A stretch of 35,472 nt of DNA. It comes from Sulfitobacter sp. (GTDB lineage: Bacteria > Pseudomonadota > Alphaproteobacteria > Rhodobacterales > Rhodobacteraceae). Below are positions 24,118 to 33,874 of this stretch, in pieces. The notes under the pieces were generated by a model. The model saw nothing but the letters and a program-made list of their open reading frames with translations. It did no database searches and had not been told where the DNA came from. How positions within the stretch are numbered: position 1 is the stretch's first letter; every line of letters begins with the position of its first letter. The stretch spans positions 1 to 35,472 of the forward strand of contig JAGXHE010000151.1 in assembly GCA_024636445.1 (NCBI GenBank), given 5' to 3'. The position numbers were made by a program, and so were the translations under genes.

Positions 24118-24124
24118 GAGTTCC

Positions 24125-24829
24125 CTACATATCAACGGTCAGCGGTTGCCCGACCGTAATAGACTGCGGTGTTATATAGGTTCCGATGCACAAAGTTTCC
24201 ACTCCGGCTTGACGTGCAGCCCTGTAGGCGGCGGCATAGGTCGGGTCGATGTCATGTGCCAATGCAAAGCGGGTGCAGTCGGTGCGCTGCACCAGATACA
24301 GCATGATCGCGCGATGTCCGGCCTGTGCCATGCGGGTCAGTTCGGCCAGATGCTTGGCCCCGCGCGCGGTCACGCTGTCGGGAAACTCTGCCAGTCCGGG
24401 CTGGCGGTTCAGCGTCACCGATTTTACCTCGACATAGGCGTCGGGCAGCTCTGGCGCGCTCAGCAGGAAATCGATGCGGCTGCTCTGGCCGTATTTCACC
24501 TCAGGGCGCACGGAAGTGTACTGCGCCAGCGATGCGATCTCGCGCGCCTCCAGCGCCGCCCGCAACGCGCGGTTGGGAATGGATGTATCGACGCCGGTGA
24601 AATGACCGTTTTCATGATCGACCAGCCGCCAGCCGTACTTCAGCTTTTTCTTCGGGTCGTCATTGGGCTCCAGCCAGATTTTCATGCCCGGCTCTGCCAG
24701 CCCCATCATTGATCCGGGATTGGCGCAATGCGCGATGACTTCGGTGCTGTCTTCCAGCACGCAATCGGCCAAAAAGCGTTTATATCGCCGGATCAGGCGG
24801 GCAGGGACAAGTTGGGTTTGAAAGCGCAT
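24125..24829 (-). CDS. sfsA: DNA/RNA nuclease SfsA-family protein
   Basis: SfsA family proteins were named for an effect on maltose genes in E. coli and carry a nuclease-like domain. The 234-residue product has the N-terminal OB-like part (RRYKRFLADCVLE, then VIAHCANPGSMMGL) and the catalytic-type region RIDFLLSAPELPDAYVEVKSVTL, with Asp and Glu-x-Lys as in PD-(D/E)XK folds. It ends QSITVGQPLTVDM. The ATG at 24829 is taken because the conserved MRFQTQLVPARLIRRYKRF begins there; the longer frame crosses the divergent gene's leader. It is upstream of map on the same strand, separated by 69 bases that hold a map promoter, so map may have its own transcript. Confidence 0.9.
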   Translation of the reverse strand: MRFQTQLVPARLIRRYKRFLADCVLEDSTEVIAHCANPGSMMGLAEPGMKIWLEPNDDPKKKLKYGWRLVDHENGHFTGVDTSIPNRALRAALEAREIASLAQYTSVRPEVKYGQSSRIDFLLSAPELPDAYVEVKSVTLNRQPGLAEFPDSVTARGAKHLAELTRMAQAGHRAIMLYLVQRTDCTRFALAHDIDPTYAAAYRAARQAGVETLCIGTYITPQSITVGQPLTVDM

Positions 24830-24878
24830 GGGGGCGGGCCTATACCTTGGGCAACAGATGTTTAGGGGAACCGGCGAG

Positions 24879-25601
24879 ATGACACAACCAACCGCGGCCA
24901 TGCTGGTGATCGGCGATGAAATCCTGTCGGGACGCACGCGCGACAGCAACATGTATCATCTGGCAGGAAAGTTGACCGAGCGCGGCATCGACCTGCGCGA
25001 GGTGCGCGTGGTCAGTGACGATGCCGATGCGATCACCGAAGGGGTCAAGGCGCTGTCAGAGGCCTATGACCATGTGTTCACCAGCGGTGGCATCGGCCCG
25101 ACCCATGACGACATCACTGCTGACTGCATCGCCGCCGCCTTTGGGGTGCACATCGACGTGCGCGACGATGCGCGGGAACTTTTGCAGGCCCATTACGACC
25201 GGCAGGGATCAGAGTTCAACGACGCGCGCAAGCGGATGGCGCGTATCCCGGACGGCGCGGTGCTGATCGAAAACCCGGTCTCGGTGGCCCCCGGTTTCAG
25301 CATGGAAAACGTGCATGTCATGGCGGGCGTGCCTGCGGTGTTTCAGGCGATGGTGGAAACTGTTCTGCCGACCCTGACGGGAGGCGCGCCGCTGATCAGC
25401 CGCACACAGCGCATTGACCGTGGCGAGGGCGACATCGCAGGCCCGTTGGGAGAACTGGCGCGGGCCTATCCGGCGCTGTCGATCGGGTCCTATCCGTTCC
25501 AGAAAGACGGGCGCTATGGCGCGAACATCGTGCTGCGCGGCACCGATGCGGATTTGCTGGACGAGGCGATGAAAAAACTGGAAGCGGCGTTTCCGGCATG
25601 A
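24879..25601 (+). CDS. Molybdopterin-binding domain protein (CinA N-terminal-like)
   Basis: The 240-residue protein matches the COG1058/MoCF-binding domain: AAMLVIGDEILSGRTRDSN at the start and the VFTSGGIGPTHDDIT loop, typical of the MoaB/MogA fold. It has only this domain and lacks the C-terminal CinA amidase. In CinA, this part hydrolyses pyridine-nucleotide or ADP-ribose-like substrates, but the stand-alone form is less well defined. AGGGG about ten bases upstream supports the ATG at 24879; earlier in-frame ATGs (24828, 24858) overlap the divergent sfsA leader. Its stop shares ATGA with a GNAT gene, first of a coupled four-gene chain. Confidence 0.85.
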   Translation: MTQPTAAMLVIGDEILSGRTRDSNMYHLAGKLTERGIDLREVRVVSDDADAITEGVKALSEAYDHVFTSGGIGPTHDDITADCIAAAFGVHIDVRDDARELLQAHYDRQGSEFNDARKRMARIPDGAVLIENPVSVAPGFSMENVHVMAGVPAVFQAMVETVLPTLTGGAPLISRTQRIDRGEGDIAGPLGELARAYPALSIGSYPFQKDGRYGANIVLRGTDADLLDEAMKKLEAAFPA

Positions 25602-26320
25602 CCACGGTCCAACAGCTTTACGACGTGTGCGACGCCACATGGCCGCCTGCGCGGCTCATTTCCCAAGATCCGTGGATCTTGCGCGAAGGCAACGGCGGTG
25701 GCAAACGCGTCTCGGCGGCGTCGGCCACCGGGCCGGTGACCGAGGCCGACATCGACGCAGCCATCGCCGGATTGGCTGCACTGGACCAAAAACCGCTGTT
25801 TCAGGTGCGCGAAGGCGATGATGCGCTGGACGACATGCTGGCGGCGCGTGGTTTTACCGTGATCGACCCCGTTGTGCTATACGTAACCCCAGTCGAGACG
25901 CTGACCGACAAGCCGATCCCCAAGGTCACCGCATTCGCCGTGTGGGAGCCGCTGGCGATCATGGAGGAAATCTGGGCCAAGGGCGGCATCGGCCCTGCGC
26001 GTCTGGCCGTAATGGCGCGTGCCAGGCTGAAGACCGCGATCCTGTCCCGCTGGAACGAAAAGCCGGGCGGCGTCGCCTTTGCCGCGATTCACGACGGCAT
26101 CTGCATGGTCCATGCGGTCGAGGTATTGCCGCACCAGCGCCGTCAGGGCATCGCGGACTGGATGATGCGCAAGGCGGCCTTCTGGGCGCGCGAAAACGGC
26201 GCACACAGCTTGTCGGTGCTGTGCGTGGCCTCGAACGCCGCTGCCAACGCGCTCTATCAAAAAAGCGGATTTACCGAAGTCGGGCGCTATCATTACAGAC
26301 ATCTGGAGGACACGACATGA
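25598..26320 (+). CDS. GNAT-family N-acetyltransferase
   Basis: The C-terminal half (about residues 130-235) is a GNAT domain: AAIHDGICMVHAVEVLPHQRRQGIADWMMRKAA contains the acetyl-CoA loop (Q/RxxGxA form RRQGIA), and SNAAANALYQKSGFTEVGRYHYR is the usual final helix and strand. The N-terminal ~120 residues are not recognised and may give substrate specificity. The whole protein is 240 residues. Start and stop both overlap neighbours as ATGA, so it is translated in a coupled chain with the molybdopterin-binding and AhpD-like genes. The acceptor is unknown. Confidence 0.85.
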   Translation: MTTVQQLYDVCDATWPPARLISQDPWILREGNGGGKRVSAASATGPVTEADIDAAIAGLAALDQKPLFQVREGDDALDDMLAARGFTVIDPVVLYVTPVETLTDKPIPKVTAFAVWEPLAIMEEIWAKGGIGPARLAVMARARLKTAILSRWNEKPGGVAFAAIHDGICMVHAVEVLPHQRRQGIADWMMRKAAFWARENGAHSLSVLCVASNAAANALYQKSGFTEVGRYHYRHLEDTT

Positions 26321-26889
26321 GCGACAAGAAACAACCCACGGCCCTGAACCTGCCGATGGTCGACCCTTTGCCTGCACCGACGCAAAAATACTTTGACGTG
26401 TGTCAGGACAAGCTGGGCATGATCCCCAACGTCTTGCAGGCCTATGCCTTTGATATCGACAAGCTGAACAGCTTTGCCGCGCTATACAACGATCTGATGC
26501 TAGGCGATTCCGGTCTGACCAAGCTTGAGCGCGAGATGATCGCGGTGGTCGTCAGTTCGGTGAACAAGTGTTACTATTGCCTGACCGCACACGGTGCTGC
26601 GGTGCGGCAACTGTCGGGCGATCCGATGCTGGGCGAGCAGATGGTGATGAACTGGCGCGCCGCCGATCTGGAACCGCGCGTGGCCGCGATGCTGGAGTTT
26701 TCCGAAAATCTGACAGTCGCCAGTGCCAAGACCACCGAAGCCGACCGTCAGGCCCTGCGCATTCACGGATTTTCCGACCGTGATATCTGGGACATCGCAT
26801 CGGTTGCGGCTTTCTTCAACATGACCAACCGCGTGGCCAGCGCCACGGATATGCGCCCCAACGACGCATATCACAGCCAGTCTCGGTGA
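26317..26889 (+). CDS. Peroxidase-related (AhpD-like carboxymuconolactone decarboxylase fold) enzyme
   Basis: The 190-residue protein belongs to the uncharacterised peroxidase-related enzymes of the AhpD/CMD superfamily. It contains the redox motif NKCYYCLTAHG (Cys-x-x-Cys followed by His at +4), the KLEREMIAVVVSSVN helix before it, and a C-terminal helical half ending DIWDIASVAAFFNMTNRVA. AhpD-type proteins reduce peroxides or act as thiol relay proteins. TGGAGGA lies about seven bases before the ATG. Start (ATGA) and stop (GTGA) overlap the neighbouring genes. The physiological partner is unknown. Confidence 0.88.
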   Translation: MSDKKQPTALNLPMVDPLPAPTQKYFDVCQDKLGMIPNVLQAYAFDIDKLNSFAALYNDLMLGDSGLTKLEREMIAVVVSSVNKCYYCLTAHGAAVRQLSGDPMLGEQMVMNWRAADLEPRVAAMLEFSENLTVASAKTTEADRQALRIHGFSDRDIWDIASVAAFFNMTNRVASATDMRPNDAYHSQSR

Positions 26890-27848
26890 CAGCACGCGCG
26901 GCGATCATAGCTTTGGCCGCTTGCGTCTGGGCCGCACCCGCTCAGGCGCTGCAACTGGAATTGTCGTCGAACGCCCGCGAAACGGTCGCACGGAACAGCC
27001 CGCTGGATCGCTACCAGGCGCCGACAGGGGCGTTTGAATACGGCGTCGGGGTGCCGACTGTGGGCGTCGAAGGCGAAGTGCGCCGTCAGGCATGGCGCAT
27101 CCCCTCTCCGGGGCTGACGACATTGCAGGTTTTGCTGCCGCTGCGCCAACAACTCAAGGCGGCGGGCTACGACGTTGTTCTGGACTGCGATCAATTCACC
27201 TGTGGCGGCTTTGATTTCCGGTTCAACGTCGAAGTGCTGCCCGCCCCGAACATGCGGGTCAATATGCGGGCTTACCGTTTTGTCACCGCCGTAAAGGGGC
27301 CAGAGAACGACCCGACCAGCGTGATCACCTTGATGGTGTCCACCACGGCCACGGCGGCCTTTGTGCAGATCATCGAGGCGGGATCGCTTGAGCAGGAAGA
27401 TGTCGAGGTCAGCACAGATGGCGACGTGCAGTTGCCGCTGGCGGGCCCGATCACCGACCCGGCCCCCGCCGGTGATTTCGACACTGTGCTCAGCACGGAT
27501 GGCCATATCGTTCTGGACGGGCTGGATTTCGGAACCGGAAACACGGCGCTAGGCGAGGGGCCGTTTGCGTCCTTGGAAAACCTGGCCGGATTTCTGGTGT
27601 CCCAACCCGATGTCACCATCGCGGTGGTTGGACATACGGACAGCGTTGGCAGTCAGGACGTGAACATCGGCCTCTCGCGGCAACGCGCCGCAGCGGTGCG
27701 CCAAAGGCTGATTGAAGGGTATAACGTCGATCCCGCGCAGGTGCAGGCCGAAGGCATGGGCTATCTCGCGCCCATCGCGTCGAACCTGAGCGCCGAAGGA
27801 CGCGAATTGAATCGCCGTGTCGAAGCGGTGTTGCTGTCACAACGATAA
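26886..27848 (+). CDS. OmpA-domain protein with an unassigned N-terminal domain
   Basis: The 320-residue protein has a signal peptide (AAIIALAACVWAAPAQA, cleavage near residue 21) and a C-terminal OmpA-like peptidoglycan-binding domain (about residues 205-318). In that domain, VVGHTDSVGSQDVNIGLSRQRAAAV carries the Asp that with Arg grips diaminopimelate, and LNRRVEAVL ends the fold. The middle part (about 22-200) has two cysteines (DCDQFTCGG) and strand-rich composition but no family I can name. It could be a periplasmic or outer-membrane protein. The GTG start overlaps the AhpD-like gene's stop as GTGA. A bidirectional terminator begins at its stop codon. Confidence 0.88.
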   Translation: MTARAAIIALAACVWAAPAQALQLELSSNARETVARNSPLDRYQAPTGAFEYGVGVPTVGVEGEVRRQAWRIPSPGLTTLQVLLPLRQQLKAAGYDVVLDCDQFTCGGFDFRFNVEVLPAPNMRVNMRAYRFVTAVKGPENDPTSVITLMVSTTATAAFVQIIEAGSLEQEDVEVSTDGDVQLPLAGPITDPAPAGDFDTVLSTDGHIVLDGLDFGTGNTALGEGPFASLENLAGFLVSQPDVTIAVVGHTDSVGSQDVNIGLSRQRAAAVRQRLIEGYNVDPAQVQAEGMGYLAPIASNLSAEGRELNRRVEAVLLSQR

Positions 27849-27878
27849 AAGCCCCGCATGGCATGTTGGCGGGGCTTT
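27848..27878. terminator. Bidirectional terminator between the OmpA and LysR genes
   Basis: AAAGCCCCGC (27848-27857) pairs perfectly with GCGGGGCTTT (27869-27878) with an 11-base loop. A residues on the left and T residues on the right allow function in both directions. The left arm begins at the last base of the OmpA-gene stop codon. Confidence 0.85.
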
Positions 27879-27899
27879 CCGGGATTTGGCTTGTTCGAC

Positions 27900-28805
27900 T
27901 TACCAGCCCGAAGGCCCCTTGTCGGCGAACTCATGCACCAGAAAGTCGATGAATGCGCGCACTTTGGGTTGGGTGAACCGGCCCGGCGGATAGACGGCAT
28001 AGATGCCCTGGCTGTCCATCGGCAGGTCGGGCATGGCGTCCTCGACCAGACCATTTTTCAGGGAGTCCGAATACAGGTAGGACGGCAGATAGGCGATGCC
28101 CAGACCCGAAATGGCGGCGTTCAACAACGATTGCCCGTCGTTGACCGAGAGCCAGCCCGCCGTGCGCACCTGCCGCTTTTCACCCGAAGGTGCGGTCAGT
28201 TTCCACACGTTGCCGGAGGACTGGTTGGAGTAGTGCAACAGCTTGTGGTCGTTCAGATCGTCGATCTTTTCCGGCTTGCCGTATTTCGCGAAATACGAAG
28301 GCGACGCGATCATGCGTTTGGTGGTTTCGGTCAGCTTGCGGGCGCGCAGGGTGCTGTCTTCAAGCTCGCCGATGCGGATGGCCATGTCGAACCCCTCCGA
28401 GATCAGTTCAACGTAGCGGTTGTTCAGCACCATGTTGACGGTGATGTCGGGGAAATCTTCCAGAAACGACGACAGCGCCGGTGACAGGTGATTGACGCCA
28501 AAATCCGTCGCCACGCTGATCCGCAGCAGGCCCGAAGGCGCAGATTGCATTGAGGTGACCAGCGCGTCCGCCTCGCCTGCGTCGTTCAACACGCGGCGGG
28601 CGCGGTCGTAATAGGCCAGCCCGATCTCTGTCGGCGAAACGCGGCGCGTGGTCCGGTTCAGCAACCGTGCGCCAAGGCGCGCTTCCAATGAAGAGACGTG
28701 CTTGGAGACGGCTGATTTGGAGATACCCATCTTTTTGGCCGCGTCAGTGAATCCGCCCTGATCCACGACTGTGGCAAAAGCTTCCATTTCTGTTAGGCGG
28801 TCCAT
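27900..28805 (-). CDS. LysR-family transcriptional regulator
   Basis: The 301-residue protein has the LysR winged helix-turn-helix at the N-terminus (residues 1-60: MEAFATVVDQGGFTDAAKKM, then SKSAVSKHVSSLEARLG) and a periplasmic-binding-like effector domain (about 90-295, from LLRISVATDFG to GLGIAYLPSYL). It is closest in style to the CrgA-like subgroup (LNRTTRRVSPTEIG). GAAGGGGACGGC before the ATG at 28805 fixes the start; the open frame extends further but lacks conserved sequence. Unlike many LysR genes it has no divergent target gene: the next upstream gene is zntB on the same strand. Its upstream region holds dyads that could be autoregulatory sites. Confidence 0.92.
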   Translation of the reverse strand: MDRLTEMEAFATVVDQGGFTDAAKKMGISKSAVSKHVSSLEARLGARLLNRTTRRVSPTEIGLAYYDRARRVLNDAGEADALVTSMQSAPSGLLRISVATDFGVNHLSPALSSFLEDFPDITVNMVLNNRYVELISEGFDMAIRIGELEDSTLRARKLTETTKRMIASPSYFAKYGKPEKIDDLNDHKLLHYSNQSSGNVWKLTAPSGEKRQVRTAGWLSVNDGQSLLNAAISGLGIAYLPSYLYSDSLKNGLVEDAMPDLPMDSQGIYAVYPPGRFTQPKVRAFIDFLVHEFADKGPSGW

Positions 28806-29107
28806 GCCGTCCCCTTCTCTTGGTGTTGGGTTTCTGCGGCACTTATTGACCCCAATCGCGGCAAGATCGGGGCAAGGGTGGGATAATCTTGCGGTATCTT
28901 GCGATATAGTTGCAGCTTGGGAAACACGAGAACGCTGTGTTTCCGAAGGGTTATTCATGGGTTAAGTATCTGATATTAGTTATAATAATAGCATACTGGC
29001 TGCGCAGGTCAGCTTGCAACCTATACGGTAGTGCCTGTTTTATTTCTCTGTAAGGTTGCGCGCGCGCCCTCAGGTCGAAACAAAAAAACCGGACAATGTG
29101 TGCCCCG
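28806..29107. other. 302-bp intergenic region between LysR and zntB genes
   Basis: No convincing gene is seen here. The part nearest lysR contains GCAAGAT/ATCTTGC repeats and an 8-bp dyad. The middle (about 28970-29000) is AT-rich. Further on, GCAACCT (around 29016) and AGGTTGC (around 29052) form a 7-bp inverted repeat, and zntB transcripts meet a run of seven T residues (minus strand, about 29084-29090) without a strong hairpin. It most likely holds the zntB end and the lysR promoter. Confidence 0.6.
28861..28944 (-). promoter_or_regulatory. Candidate operator cluster upstream of the LysR gene
   Basis: Three elements lie 56-140 bases before the LysR start. GCAAGAT (28861-28867) is the inverse of two ATCTTGC copies (28886-28892 and 28896-28902), which sit in tandem 10-base units TCTTGCGGTA/TCTTGCGATA, so on one helical face. 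A perfect 8-bp inverted repeat GGAAACAC/GTGTTTCC (28920-28927, 28937-28944) with a 9-base spacer follows. Spaced dyads of this kind are typical of LysR autoregulation, but binding is inferred. Confidence 0.45.
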
Positions 29108-30046
29108 TCAAATCCACTTCAGCCAGCGCATCACGGCCAGCGCGACCACGGTCATGCCGCCCATCGAAACGCACAGGATGGTAAAGGCGGCGGGGGTGTT
29201 CAGACCCGGCAGTCCGCCCACGTTGACGCCGAACAACCCCGTGATGATCCCCAACGGCAGAAAGATCGCGGCGACGATGCTCAGGATATAGCTGTTGCGG
29301 TTTTGCGCCTGAGCAGCCTGGGATGTGTGGTGGTCGTTGATCGCGGTCAGGCGGCCTTGCAGCGCGTCCAGTTCCTCGACCGTCAGCATAGCAAGGTTGG
29401 CCAGTTCGCGGCGGTGCAGGGGGGTGTTGCCTGCGGGAATATCGGTGGCGGCCAAGGCCATCAGCGCATCGCGTTGCGGGCCCAGATACCGGCGCAGTCG
29501 GATCACGGTGCGGCGCATACTGGCCAGATTGTCAGGCAAAGGCGCGTTATCGTCCTCGTGAATGGCGTCTTCCAGCGCGTCGATCTCGTCGGCCAGTTCG
29601 AACACCGTTGCCTGCACACGCGCGGTCAGGCGGTTGGCAAGGACATCGACAAAAGCGGCACTGGTGGTGGGGGCTGTACCTGCCTCGAACTCCTGGCGCA
29701 GCTCTTCGATGGCGAAGACGCGGCGCAACCGGACGGTGACCACTGTCTGATCGGTGACCCACATGCGCACCGCGACCATCCGGTCGGCAGGGCCCTCGAT
29801 GTTCAGGTTCACACCGCGCAGGTTCAGCATCAACCCGCCATCATGCACATCGCAGCGCGGCCGGGTTTCGGTTTGCAGCAATGCTCCGGCAGGGATCGGG
29901 TGCAGATGGGTGCGCGCCCAATCAGGCAACGCAGGGTCCTTGAGGTCATAGTGGAACCACCGGTACCCGTGCGCCCCGGCGGGCGACATATCGGTCGTGG
30001 GCGTGGCTTTGCCGTCGGGGGAAATATCGTAGATAAACAGCGGCAT
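29108..30046 (-). CDS. zntB: CorA/ZntB-type divalent metal transporter
   Basis: The 312-residue protein matches the ZntB branch of the CorA family: a large soluble cytoplasmic domain (about 1-245) with long helices (FELADEIDALEDAIHEDD, then LRRYLGPQRDALMAL), then two C-terminal membrane segments. The pore loop reads LFGVNVGGLPG; GxN is the family signature, and GVN rather than the CorA GMN form fits ZntB. ZntB is reported to move zinc, as export or proton-coupled import depending on study. The ATG at 30046 begins the typical FIYDISPDG. It is a single gene with its own upstream region shared with the divergent ABM gene. Confidence 0.87.
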   Translation of the reverse strand: MPLFIYDISPDGKATPTTDMSPAGAHGYRWFHYDLKDPALPDWARTHLHPIPAGALLQTETRPRCDVHDGGLMLNLRGVNLNIEGPADRMVAVRMWVTDQTVVTVRLRRVFAIEELRQEFEAGTAPTTSAAFVDVLANRLTARVQATVFELADEIDALEDAIHEDDNAPLPDNLASMRRTVIRLRRYLGPQRDALMALAATDIPAGNTPLHRRELANLAMLTVEELDALQGRLTAINDHHTSQAAQAQNRNSYILSIVAAIFLPLGIITGLFGVNVGGLPGLNTPAAFTILCVSMGGMTVVALAVMRWLKWI

Positions 30047-30114
30047 GGATCAGTCCTTGAGTGTTGAGGAGAGTGTAGTGCTAACGTGGGTGATCCGCTA
30101 CCAAATCTAGAGGG

Positions 30115-30162
30115 TACAATACGACGGCTTTGCGCAGACACAAAAATATCTGCTGCGCAAAG
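30115..30162 (+). promoter_or_regulatory. Candidate promoter and leader stem-loop of the ABM gene
   Basis: TACAAT (30115-30120) is a plausible -10 box. Just downstream, CTTTGCGCAG (30128-30137) pairs perfectly with CTGCGCAAAG (30153-30162) around a 15-base AT-rich loop, so the hairpin would sit at or very near the 5' end of the transcript, 28 bases before the ATG. It could be an operator, a stabilising leader hairpin or a control element; no good -35 box was seen. Confidence 0.4.
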
Positions 30163-30190
30163 GCAGGACTTCGCTGAGAAAGGGATATCG

Positions 30191-30553
30191 ATGATTGCAG
30201 TTATATTCGAAGTGGAACCGGCGGAAGGCAAACGCGACGCCTATCTCGACATTGCGGCGGCGATGCGCCCCATGGTGGAAGAGGTCGAAGGGTTTCTGGG
30301 TGTCGAAAGGTTCGAGAGCCTGACCACACCCGGCAAGCTGCTGTCGCTGTCGTTCTTTGAGGACGAGGCGGCGGTGGAGCGCTGGCGGACCCTGATGGCG
30401 CATCGCGGGGCGCAGACCAAGGGGCGCGGCGGTGTGTTTGCCAACTACCGTCTGCGCGTGGCCCATGTGATCCGCGATTACGGCATGTTTGACCGCGCGC
30501 AAGCGCCCGAAGACAGCCTTGCGGTGCATGACGGGACCAATCAGAGCGTCTGA
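30191..30553 (+). CDS. Antibiotic biosynthesis monooxygenase (ABM)-domain protein
   Basis: The 120-residue protein has one ferredoxin-like ABM domain: IAVIFEVEPAEGKRDAYLDIA, the GFLGVERFESL strand, LLSLSFFEDEAAVERW and RVAHVIRDYGM. Members include small quinol monooxygenases and heme-degrading enzymes, but most are uncharacterised. The His/Trp-type residues of specific subfamilies do not settle the reaction here. AAAGGGA before the ATG at 30191 supports this start; the longer open frame runs back through a stem-loop leader and is not preferred. It is divergent from zntB and converges on fadH. Confidence 0.82.
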   Translation: MIAVIFEVEPAEGKRDAYLDIAAAMRPMVEEVEGFLGVERFESLTTPGKLLSLSFFEDEAAVERWRTLMAHRGAQTKGRGGVFANYRLRVAHVIRDYGMFDRAQAPEDSLAVHDGTNQSV

Positions 30554-30569
30554 CGACGCACGCGATATT

Positions 30570-30644
30570 TCGCGCCTTGCGGCGCGACGAGGGGGCTTGT
30601 CGGCCCCCTCGCACTCCCCCCGAGGATATTTCGGGCCAAAAGAA
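30570..30644. repeat. Intergenic hairpin element with Rhodobacterales-type CCCCGAGGATATTT tail
   Basis: Between the ABM gene and fadH are a CGCGCC/GGCGCG hairpin (30571-30586), a 9-bp CGAGGGGGC/GCCCCCTCG hairpin (30588-30611), and the string CCCCCCGAGGATATTT followed by an AAAAGAAA tract. From memory, very similar strings recur between genes in Rhodobacteraceae genomes. It probably ends transcription of the converging genes, but the function is unproven. Confidence 0.55.
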
Positions 30645-30647
30645 AGG

Positions 30648-32705
<2,058 letters not shown>

Positions 32706-32791
32706 CTATTTCGCCCCAGTTGGGCCGGAATGTCATGTGCAACGCGGCGTAAGGCACTGTATCACGAGGGTCGAGCGATGAGGAGAACAGG

Positions 32792-33274
32792 ATGACACCG
32801 GAAGAAATTGACGCACTGCCGTACCGGCGCAATGTGGGCGTTATGCTGATAAATGCCGACGGCCATGTCTGGGTCGGGCAACGCCACGACCGGTTCAAGG
32901 AGTTCTGGCAGATGCCTCAGGGCGGCGTGGACAAGGGCGAGGATGCCCGTGCGGCGGCCCTGCGCGAGCTGGAAGAGGAAACCGGCGTGCCGTCGTCGAT
33001 GGTCGAGGTGGTGGCCGAAACGCGCACATGGTTGCCCTACAATCTGCCGCATGACGTGGTGCCGAACATCTGGGGCGGCAAATATCGCGGGCAGGAGCAG
33101 AAGTGGTTCCTGCTGCGGTTCAAAGGGTCGGATGCGGATGTGAACATCCAGACCGAACAGCCTGAGTTTACTGCTTGGAAATGGACAGACGCCGACGCGG
33201 TGGTGGCCGGGATCGTGCCGTTCAAACGCGAGGTTTACGCGGCCGTTCTGGACGAGTTCAAACCCTATCTGTAA
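32792..33274 (+). CDS. rppH: RNA pyrophosphohydrolase RppH (Nudix)
   Basis: RppH removes pyrophosphate from the 5' end of mRNA and so starts decay; alphaproteobacterial relatives (IalA/NudH) also cleave dinucleoside polyphosphates. The 160-residue product has the start [11 protein letters not shown], the WQMPQGG segment and a complete Nudix box ([20 protein letters not shown], followed by TG). The C-terminal region [19 protein letters not shown] is typical of RppH. AGGAG lies about seven bases before the ATG. It ends three bases from the convergent GNAT gene, so no terminator separates them. Confidence 0.93.
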   Translation: MTPEEIDALPYRRNVGVMLINADGHVWVGQRHDRFKEFWQMPQGGVDKGEDARAAALRELEEETGVPSSMVEVVAETRTWLPYNLPHDVVPNIWGGKYRGQEQKWFLLRFKGSDADVNIQTEQPEFTAWKWTDADAVVAGIVPFKREVYAAVLDEFKPYL

Positions 33275-33277
33275 CGC

Positions 33278-33874
33278 TCAAGGTGCCAACAGCGGCACAT
33301 GTGGCGCAAGGCTGTCGTCAAAGCCCTTGGCCACTCGCGGGTCGTCGTCGATCTCGATTTGCTGGCGTATCGGGGTAAAGCCCGCGCGGCGGTAGAACCC
33401 CAGCGCCTGCGGGCTGTCGAGCGTGCAGGTGTGGACGTGAAAGCGGGTTATGTCGCGCGACCATGCCTGATCTATCGCCACGTCCATCAGGTATCGCCCT
33501 GCGCCCGCGCCGATCAGCGCCGAAGTGACCCCGAAGAAGGCCAGTTCGCATTCCCCCGCCGTGCGAAAGTCCAGTTCCAGTAGGGCGGCGTCGGTGTCGC
33601 CGCTCGACAGCGTCCAGATTGCGACATCGTCATTGTGGATAATCGCTTTCAGCGCATCGTCCGACAGGCCACGGCGCGAGAACCATAGCCAGTCTTCGCC
33701 CACGGCCTGAAAGATGCGGCGGTACCAGTCCAACGCGGGCTTCTCTATGCGGCGCAGGGTCCAGCCTTCGGGCACTGTCCGTCCGGAAATATCGGCGCGG
33801 GCGCGCATTTCCAGGTGGGTGACGACGGTGGCGATCTTGCCCAAGGGTACGTCGTGCAATCCGTCGGCCAGCAT
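33278..33874 (-). CDS. GNAT-family N-acetyltransferase
   Basis: The 198-residue protein carries a GNAT domain in its C-terminal half: AFFGVTSALIGAGAGRYLMDVAIDQAW includes the acetyl-CoA loop (GAGAGR), and TCTLDSPQALGFYRRAGFTPI is the final helix and strand. The N-terminal half (HLEMRARADISG, WYRRIFQAVGEDWLWFSR) is of a type seen in small Rhodobacterales acetyltransferases with unknown substrates. The ATG shares one base with the adoK stop (TGATG), so it is translated by reinitiation within the nth-adoK operon. Confidence 0.85.
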   Translation of the reverse strand: MLADGLHDVPLGKIATVVTHLEMRARADISGRTVPEGWTLRRIEKPALDWYRRIFQAVGEDWLWFSRRGLSDDALKAIIHNDDVAIWTLSSGDTDAALLELDFRTAGECELAFFGVTSALIGAGAGRYLMDVAIDQAWSRDITRFHVHTCTLDSPQALGFYRRAGFTPIRQQIEIDDDPRVAKGFDDSLAPHVPLLAP

